This document shows, one piece after another, positions 15,229-20,587 of a DNA stretch of 20,587 bases (positions within the stretch are counted from its first letter, which is position 1; each line of letters begins with the position of its first letter). The position numbers were made by a program, and so were the translations under genes. The notes below the pieces were generated by a model. The model was not told the DNA's origin. It ran no database searches and saw only the letters and a list, made by a program, of their open reading frames with translations. Source of the DNA: JBEKZQ01 sp049509675 (GTDB lineage Bacteria; Planctomycetota; Planctomycetia; Pirellulales; Thermoguttaceae); NCBI GenBank assembly GCA_049509675.1, contig JBEKZQ010000059.1:1-20587 (forward strand), written 5' to 3'.

Positions 15229-15612
15229 TCACTCGCCGCTGAAGGATTTCTCGCGCTGGGCCCGGACTTGCTCGTAGCGAGCCCGATGTTCGTCCTTCAG
15301 TTGAAAATCCAACTCCAGGTCGGCGAAAATGCGCTCGGCCAGCGTTGCTTTGGGCGGCGGCAGACTCCGCACCTGGCACAAACGGCAGGGCATATAGACC
15401 ATGCCGCCGCAGGTCGGACAGCGCTCGGGCGGCGCGGTCGGCTGCAGCGGATCGGGCTCGCCCGCCTGCCGCAGGCTGTAGTCCGGCCGCGTTCCGGAAG
15501 CGATGCCCGCAATCGTGCCGCGGCTGACCCCAACCAGGCGGACGATCTCACGTTGGCTGAACTTCAGCGCCAAGAGCCGGCGCACTTCGTTGACCAGTGC
15601 CAAGGGGATCAT
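15229..15612 (-). CDS. HTH and zinc-ribbon protein
   Basis: 127 residues from ATG 15610-15612 with a strong GGAGGAG site. A TTG 18 bases upstream is in frame, but it would place the site inside the gene, so it is not used. Residues 8-42 (NEVRRLLALKFSQREIVRLV, then GVSRGTIAGIASG) form a helix-turn-helix of the resolvase/homeodomain type. Residues 65-79 have C65PTC68...C76RLC79, a probable zinc-binding knuckle. The C-terminal third is a charged helix (ERIFADLELDFQLKDEHRAR). It may be a transcription regulator of the cassette or a DNA-end-binding partner of packaging. RNA element copy B lies directly upstream, so its expression is probably controlled by read-through of that terminator. Confidence 0.7.
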   Translation of the reverse strand: MIPLALVNEVRRLLALKFSQREIVRLVGVSRGTIAGIASGTRPDYSLRQAGEPDPLQPTAPPERCPTCGGMVYMPCRLCQVRSLPPPKATLAERIFADLELDFQLKDEHRARYEQVRAQREKSFSGE

Positions 15613-15628
15613 GACAAGCTCCTCCAAC

Positions 15629-15670
15629 AAAAAAAGCCCGCTGCCGGAAAGTGACTTCCGGCAGCGGGCT
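15629..15670 (-). terminator. Intrinsic terminator, copy B
   Basis: A perfect 15-pair stem (15656-15670 with 15635-15649, including AGCCCGC/GCGGGCU) with a 6-base loop, followed by seven U residues on the minus strand. It is strong enough to end mreB transcription. Confidence 0.9.
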
Positions 15671-15708
15671 CTTAAGGTACCTGCCCGAAGCAGGCCCTGG
15701 GGATACCG
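15629..15708 (-). promoter_or_regulatory. Structured RNA element, copy B (stem-loop plus terminator)
   Basis: On the minus strand: CGGUAUCCCCAGGG, then stem CCUGC (15694-15690) with GCAGG (15684-15680) around a UUCGG-type loop, closed by outer GGUA/UACC (15707-15704 with 15679-15676), then AAGAGCCCGC leading into a terminator. Compared with copy A, the outer pair G-U is G-C here, the inner stem differs in sequence but still pairs, and GGUAUCCC, AAGAGCCCGC and GCGGGCUUUUUUUGU are the same. It lies 59 bases after the mreB stop and about 17 bases before the HTH/zinc-ribbon start. Confidence 0.6.
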
Positions 15709-15766
15709 CTCACGCTAGAGACCTTAGCACATCGCCTGGCCCAGGTACAAGATGAGAATTCCCGTC

Positions 15767-16816
<1,050 letters not shown>

Positions 16817-16851
16817 CCGTGCGGGTAGTGTGAGGTTTTCAGCCGTCAGAT

Positions 16852-16971
16852 ACCCTCTCCCTCCGGGAGAGGGTTAAGGTGAGGGGGACCTGCGACAAAA
16901 CGTTGCTCCATGTACGCTCGTCTCCCGGAGCAGCCCTCACCCCGGCCCTCTCCCGGAGGGAGAGGGGGACT
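16852..16971. repeat. Inverted pair of CCCTCTCCCTCCGGGAGAGGG palindromes
   Basis: Copy one (about 16852-16896) and copy two (about 16929-16975) are inverted, each with the palindrome CCCTCTCCC(T)..GGGAGAGGG plus a GGTGAGGGGGA/TCACCCC flank, around about 35 unrelated bases. This sequence type is widely dispersed in GC-rich bacteria. It lies upstream of mreB and overlaps the 3' end of the gene at 16937-17185. Further copies are at 18088-18117 and, in part, 19330-19373. Confidence 0.8.
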
Positions 16972-17185
16972 GCGTTGAACATTGAAAACTGCCCGCGGGC
17001 GCAAGCAACGCGCTCGGCCCGCCCTTGAGCTTGAAATCGTAGTCCTTCATCTCGAAATACAAGAACACGATGCCCAGGATGATCGCCAGGAGCGAGATCA
17101 CCAGCATGAGGGTGAAGACGTCGGGGCGGGGTTTGCGATACGGCCCGCCGCGGGACTCACTTGAGCTTTGCGTAGACACGATCAC
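16937..17185 (-). CDS. Small single-pass membrane protein, repeat-extended C-terminus
   Basis: 82 residues from GTG 17183-17185, or 80 from GTG 17177-17179, which has AAAGG at a better distance. It overlaps the end of the upstream coiled-coil gene by up to 29 bases. Residues 1-22 are polar (STQSSSESRGGPYRKPRPD), then one transmembrane helix (23-43, VFTLMLVISLLAIILGIVFL), then MKDYDFKLKGGPSALLAPAG. The last ten or so residues (SPSPSGRGPG) are encoded by a CTCTCCCTCCGGGAGAGGG palindrome, so the original stop was probably lost when the repeat inserted. Function unknown; gene order suggests work with the coiled-coil protein and MreB. Confidence 0.6.
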   Translation of the reverse strand: MIVSTQSSSESRGGPYRKPRPDVFTLMLVISLLAIILGIVFLYFEMKDYDFKLKGGPSALLAPAGSFQCSTQSPSPSGRGPG

Positions 17186-17973
17186 CCCTTTGCGGTTGCG
17201 TCGCCATGGGCATTTTGGGATCGACCTGGCACACGGCCCGATCGGGCGAAACAGTGATGACTTCCACGCGGCCCAGGTACTTGTTGCCGCCGCGAACGAC
17301 TTCCAGCTTGTGTCCTTTCAGCAGGCCCATGTCCGAGCCGCCGGAGATCTCCACCATGTTCTGTCCCTGGGTGGCCAAGACCACGCCGTCGAACCAGGGC
17401 GGCGGCTCCTTGGCACGAAAATCCGAGTGGTAGTTCACGCCCGAATAGTTGGCGGCGTCGCGGGCCTTGGCGAACTCCTCGGCCAGTTCGAGGCTGCGCT
17501 TTTTCAACGTGGCGAGTTCGTTGACGGCGTTGTGCAACTCGTCGGTCAGCCGGACAACGTCCTTTTCCTTCGCGTCGCGCGCGTTGCGGGCTTCCGTGAT
17601 CTGCGTGCGCAGGCCCTCGACTTCGACGCGCAAGTTGGCTAACTCCTTCTGCCCGGCCTCCATGGCGCTCACCAGGCTGCGGGACTTGCCCTCCAGGGCG
17701 GCGATCGTCTCCAGGTCCTTCTGTTGCTCGCCTTTGAGCCTGGTGTTCTCCTCCGCCAGCTTGGTCGCGACGTTTTGGGCGTTCAATCTCTCGGCACTTA
17801 ACTGCTCATTGACCCTGTCGCGCTGGTCGTGCAACTCCTTGTTTTCCTTGCGCTTGGCTTCCAGTTGCTGCGAGAGGCCCAGCGGGTGGCCGACCGTCTC
17901 CGTGGCGTTATCACATGAACACCAGGCTCATCACGAAGATGATTACCGTAAAGATTTTGCCGACGAGGTTCAT
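17157..17973 (-). pseudogene. Membrane-anchored coiled-coil protein, frameshifted near its N-terminus
   Basis: The expected N-terminus MNLVGKIFTVIIFVMSLVFM opens at ATG 17971-17973 but meets a TGA at 17911-17913. The coiled-coil frame continues one frame over from about 17910 (ATETVGHPLGLSQQLEAKRK...) without a good start until a TTG at 17834. As I remember planctomycete relatives, they continue after the membrane helix with a short 'FAVAVYATH' stretch; here that is missing, so a small deletion with frame change is likely, real or a sequencing error. The intact part has about 120 residues of coiled coil, then a beta-rich C-terminal domain (GVVLATQGQNMVEISGGSDM, LLKGHKLEVVR, YLGRVEVI, GDRVYAKLK). 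The topology (membrane helix, coiled coil, beta barrel) is like MreC, and mreB lies downstream, but the sequence does not clearly match MreC. Confidence 0.6.
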
Positions 17974-18046
17974 AGAAGAACTCTTTCTCGCTAGAGAGCC
18001 GTAGATACTACGAAACCAGTATAACTTCGCCCATTTTAACGGTCAA

Positions 18047-19921
18047 TCAAAATACCCAGGCAGCAGAGGGAGGAGAACAGCAAGCTTTTCTCCCCTCTCC
18101 CGGAGGGAGAGGGGATGGCCGCCGCGTCCCCACGACCGCCAGCAGCAGGCAGGCGGCCAGGCACCCTCCGGCGGCCCAATCGCCGTGGGCCAGATACCAA
18201 CTTCCGCGGCGATCCACGCGGACATCGGCCAGCAGCGGTCGGGCGGCCCGCCGCGGCCCTTGAGCCAGGATGCGGCCGTTGCCGTCGATCCAGGCAGAAA
18301 AACCCGTGTTGGCGGCAATCAGGAACGGCTTGCGGCACTCCACCGCCCGGAAAACGGCACAGACCAGGTGCATGTCCAACTCGCTGGAGCCCCAGAACCA
18401 GCCGTCGTTCGTCAGGTTCACCAGAACCTGCGGCTCCCGGCCCTCGGCCCGCAGCAGGTTGACCTGGCGGCGCACCAGATGCGGCAGGACGCTTTCGTAG
18501 CAGATATTGGGCGCAATCAAAATCTCGTTCGCGGAGCGTGAAGGGGACAGTCCCATTTTCGTGGAACGAAAATTGGGACAGTCCCCCAAGCGAAAGGCCG
18601 CCGGACGCTCCCCGGCCGTCAGGCTGCACGGCAACGGAGTCAGCCGCTGCAGCCAGGGAAAGACGTCGGCAAACGGCACATATTCGCCGAACATCACCGG
18701 GTGCATCTTGTCGTAGCGGCCCAGCAGCTCGCCGTCGGCCGACACGAAGGCCGCCGAGTTGAACTGCCGCACCCCGTCGCGGCCGTAATCGTTGGTATCG
18801 ACACCCAAGAGCAGCGGCGTCTTCAGCCGCCGCGCCAGCAACGACATCCGCTGGCGGCTTGCGGGAACCAGTTCGCCGAGCCGCCGCTGGAACTCTTCCT
18901 GGCTAAGAGCCAGATCATCGGGCTTGCGGGCGTCCGGCTCGGCGGCCACGAGCGTGTCGCCAAACATGGTTTCCGGCCAGACCACGAGATCCACTCCCTG
19001 TCCTTCTTCCACCGCCTCATCGGAGAGGTCCAGGTAATGCTTGAAGACCTGTTCGCGTTTGCTGTCGTCGGTCTTCATTTCCGTATCGATGGAGCCTTGG
19101 ATCAAGGCGATGCGCGCGCCGGGCGCGGTGAAGTCGCCCGACATGCGGACATGCCCGTAGACTAATACGCCCACAAGAGCGGCCGCGGCCGGCGCCAAGG
19201 GCCAGCAGGCCCATTGATTGTCCAGCGAGGGTGGCACTGCTGGCTTGCCCAGCGAGGGTGGCACTGCTGGCTTGCCCAGCAGTGCGGCGGCTGCACGGGT
19301 GGACAAGCCACCCGTGGCACCCAAGCTTTCCCCCTCGCGCCCGCTCTTCTGCCGCGAGGGGAGAGGGGCGGTCGGGCAAGGCAACATGCGGGCCAGGCAC
19401 GCGGCGACGAACATCACCAGGAAGCTCACGCCGTAGGCCCCGGTCAGATCGCTCACCTGGATCAACTCGACCCAACGGTACTGGGTGTGACCCAAGCTGG
19501 CCATGGTCATGCCGGTGAGGAGATGTGCGCGGGCCAGTTCCAGGCCGGTCCACACGACGGGCGCCGCCAGAATCACCGGGACCCGCAGCCGATGCACGGC
19601 CACGCGCGATAGTCCCACGAACAACGGCACGTAGCAGGCGAAGTACACGGCCAGGGCCAGCCAGCCGAAACTGGTGGCCCAGTGGGGCAGCCGCAGCCAG
19701 TGCAAGGCCGCCAGCCAGAAGAGCAATCCGGCGAGCCACAAGGCGGTGTAAGGCCGGCGTCCCGCCAGCTCATTGCGCCGAATCAGCAGTACCCAGGCCA
19801 GCGGCGCGATCCAGGCCAGCGGCCCGATATCCAACGGCGGCAGCGCCGCCCAGAGCAGCGCCGCCCCGACCAGTGCCGGACCCAATGTGGAGCGATACCA
19901 GTCGTGCAGCTTTCGTGGCAT
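18047..19921 (-). CDS. lnt: Apolipoprotein N-acyltransferase with repeat-derived inserts
   Basis: 624 residues, longer than the usual 500-530. The N-terminal half has several membrane helices (15-35, 38-48, 60-75, 84-105, 115-130, 160-180, 240-257). The C-terminal nitrilase domain has the full catalytic triad: E317 (VVWPETMF), K405 (GRYDKMHPVMFGEYVPF) and C474 (APNICYES), then NLTNDGWF (502-509). It adds the third acyl chain to lipoproteins in the inner membrane. The excess length is explained by three repeat segments read in frame: residues 181-236 (including GKPAVPPSL twice), residues 445-461 (LGDCPNFRSTKMGLSPS), and a C-terminal tail (602-624). All lie outside the catalytic motifs, so activity is probably kept. 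The ATG at 19919-19921 has only a weak ribosome site. Confidence 0.9.
   Translation of the reverse strand: MPRKLHDWYRSTLGPALVGAALLWAALPPLDIGPLAWIAPLAWVLLIRRNELAGRRPYTALWLAGLLFWLAALHWLRLPHWATSFGWLALAVYFACYVPLFVGLSRVAVHRLRVPVILAAPVVWTGLELARAHLLTGMTMASLGHTQYRWVELIQVSDLTGAYGVSFLVMFVAACLARMLPCPTAPLPSRQKSGREGESLGATGGLSTRAAAALLGKPAVPPSLGKPAVPPSLDNQWACWPLAPAAAALVGVLVYGHVRMSGDFTAPGARIALIQGSIDTEMKTDDSKREQVFKHYLDLSDEAVEEGQGVDLVVWPETMFGDTLVAAEPDARKPDDLALSQEEFQRRLGELVPASRQRMSLLARRLKTPLLLGVDTNDYGRDGVRQFNSAAFVSADGELLGRYDKMHPVMFGEYVPFADVFPWLQRLTPLPCSLTAGERPAAFRLGDCPNFRSTKMGLSPSRSANEILIAPNICYESVLPHLVRRQVNLLRAEGREPQVLVNLTNDGWFWGSSELDMHLVCAVFRAVECRKPFLIAANTGFSAWIDGNGRILAQGPRRAARPLLADVRVDRRGSWYLAHGDWAAGGCLAACLLLAVVGTRRPSPLPPGEGRKACCSPPSAAWVF
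18088..18117. repeat. CCTCTCCC/GGGAGAGG palindrome at the lnt 3' end
   Basis: TCCCCTCTCCCGGAGGGAGA and following GGGG. It is read in frame as the Lnt C-terminal tail (SPLPPGEGRK and on), giving about 20 extra residues before the TGA at 18047-18049. Confidence 0.8.
18543..18586. repeat. GGGACAGTCCC palindrome inserted in lnt
   Basis: Arms GGGGACAGTCCCATTTTCG (18543-18561) and CGAAAATTGGGACAGTCCCC (18567-18586) around a 5-base loop, near-perfect. It is in frame and encodes residues about 445-461 of Lnt, between catalytic K405 and C474. Same family as the intergenic copy at 308-365. Confidence 0.9.
19214..19381. repeat. Compound repeat insert in lnt with a 27-base tandem duplication
   Basis: Two direct 27-base copies at 19224-19250 and 19251-19277 (AGCGAGGGTGGCACTGCTGG and TTGCCC endings), giving GKPAVPPSL twice. 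Then a CACGGGTGGACAAGCCACCC-type palindrome (about 19294-19320) and a CCTCGCG...CGCGAGG element (about 19336-19366). In frame throughout, residues 181-236 of Lnt, between membrane helices. The GGCACTGCTGG part matches 7004-7146. Confidence 0.85.
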
Positions 19922-19934
19922 GCAGAATGTTCTT

Positions 19935-20525
19935 CTAGCTAATGCCCAGTGCCAAAAATCGTGCGAGAATCTGCGTGCCGCAGAGGGTCAGGAAACTCTC
20001 CGGATGAAACTGAACACCCAGCAGCGGGAAACGCTTGTGCCGAATGCCCATGATCTCCCGCGTGCCGTCCGGGGCATCGCTCCAGGCGCACACCTCGAAA
20101 TCCGCGTGCAGCGTGTCGGGCCGGATGACCAGGCTGTGGTAGCGGGTGGCCTCGAACGGATTGGGAAGCCCTTCGTACAGGCCGCGGTTGTCGTGGTGGA
20201 TCATGTCGGTCTTGCCGTGCATGAGCCGCCCGGCACGAACGATCTTGCCGCCGTAGGCCTGGCCGATCGACTGGTGCCCGAGGCACACGCCCAGCAAGGG
20301 GATCCGCCCGGCAAACCGCCGGACACACCCGATCGAGACCCCTGCTTCATCCGGCGTGCAGGGGCCGGGCGAGATGATCAGGTGCGACGGCGTTCGGGCC
20401 TCGATCTCCTCCAGCGTGATCTGATCGTTGCGATGGACCTGGAGCTCGAGCGCCGGGTCGATCTCGCCCAGCCGTTGCACCAGGTTGTAGGTGAAGGAAT
20501 CGTAATTATCGATCAGCAGAATCAC
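19935..20525 (-). CDS. pabA: Glutamine amidotransferase of anthranilate/aminodeoxychorismate synthase
   Basis: 196 residues, the normal size of TrpG/PabA. It starts at GTG 20523-20525 (MILLIDNYDSFTYNLVQRL, the family N-terminus). It has S52PGPCTPDEAG, nucleophile C81 in G79VCLGHQ, and H174/E176 in F173HPESF. It releases ammonia from glutamine for the chorismate-using partner (TrpE or PabB), making anthranilate or 4-amino-4-deoxychorismate. The sequence cannot tell whether it serves tryptophan, folate or both; the partner gene is not in the window. The stop lies 14 bases upstream of the lnt start, so the two are probably co-transcribed. There is no ribosome site before the GTG; the upstream DNA is a CCCTAAT-type repeat. 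Confidence 0.92.
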   Translation of the reverse strand: MILLIDNYDSFTYNLVQRLGEIDPALELQVHRNDQITLEEIEARTPSHLIISPGPCTPDEAGVSIGCVRRFAGRIPLLGVCLGHQSIGQAYGGKIVRAGRLMHGKTDMIHHDNRGLYEGLPNPFEATRYHSLVIRPDTLHADFEVCAWSDAPDGTREIMGIRHKRFPLLGVQFHPESFLTLCGTQILARFLALGIS

Positions 20526-20534
20526 GGGGGGGAA

Positions 20535-20572
20535 GGGATTAGGGATTAGGGATTAGGGATTAGGGATTAGGG
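20535..20572. repeat. Tandem repeat GGGATTA, period 7, about 5 copies
   Basis: Uninterrupted direct repeat immediately upstream of the amidotransferase start. Same class as the TAGGAGT repeat at 13012-13047. Confidence 0.9.
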
Positions 20573-20587
20573 GAGTTGGAATCGCTT

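Noticed and set aside
20535..20572. Telomere-like GGGATTA repeats
   Set aside because: Only about five copies, internal to a bacterial contig and of the same class as other gap repeats; no sign of a linear end.

Overview
This is GC-rich bacterial DNA, most likely from a member of the Planctomycetota (Pirellulales-like). The assignment rests on three things: the gene families; a broken gene at 17157-17973 whose N-terminus (MNLVGKIF...) I recognise from planctomycete coiled-coil proteins; and many short palindromic or short-period repeats between and inside genes. It is an inference from memory, not a search result. Nearly every gene is on the minus strand, so transcription runs from high to low coordinates.

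Right part (about 15.7-20.6 kb) is host chromosome. In transcription order it holds a glutamine amidotransferase of anthranilate/aminodeoxychorismate synthase (19935-20525), apolipoprotein N-acyltransferase lnt (18047-19921), a frameshifted membrane-anchored coiled-coil gene (17157-17973), a small membrane protein (16937-17185) and mreB (15767-16816).

Left and middle part (1 to about 15.6 kb) is a tailed-phage-type late cassette, either a prophage remnant or a gene-transfer-agent-like element. In transcription order it holds: an HTH/zinc-ribbon protein, an NlpC/P60-like protein, a trypsin-like protease with coiled coil and membrane segment, a small membrane/coiled-coil protein, a ParB-like protein, an ABC ATPase-GNAT fusion, small and large terminase subunits, portal, a plus-strand secreted-protein gene inserted in the cassette, a YezD-like small protein, prohead protease with scaffold tail, capsid decoration protein, major capsid protein, a glycosyltransferase, a large fibre-like structural protein, and the start of one more gene cut by the left edge. 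Terminase would package DNA through the portal into a shell built by capsid, cement and protease/scaffold. No integrase, repressor or tail tube/sheath gene is visible, so the element continues left or is incomplete.

Two layers are not explained by ordinary gene content. First, most intergenic gaps hold a short-period or palindromic repeat, and related repeats are inserted in frame inside lnt (two internal sites plus the C-terminus) and inside the ABC-GNAT gene, much like the palindromic protein inserts of Rickettsia. Second, two copies of a structured RNA element (5828-5914 and 15629-15708) share a GGUAUCCC-led stem-loop followed by a strong intrinsic terminator, each placed just ahead of the ribosome binding site of the next gene. 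These two layers are the best candidates for something undescribed here.
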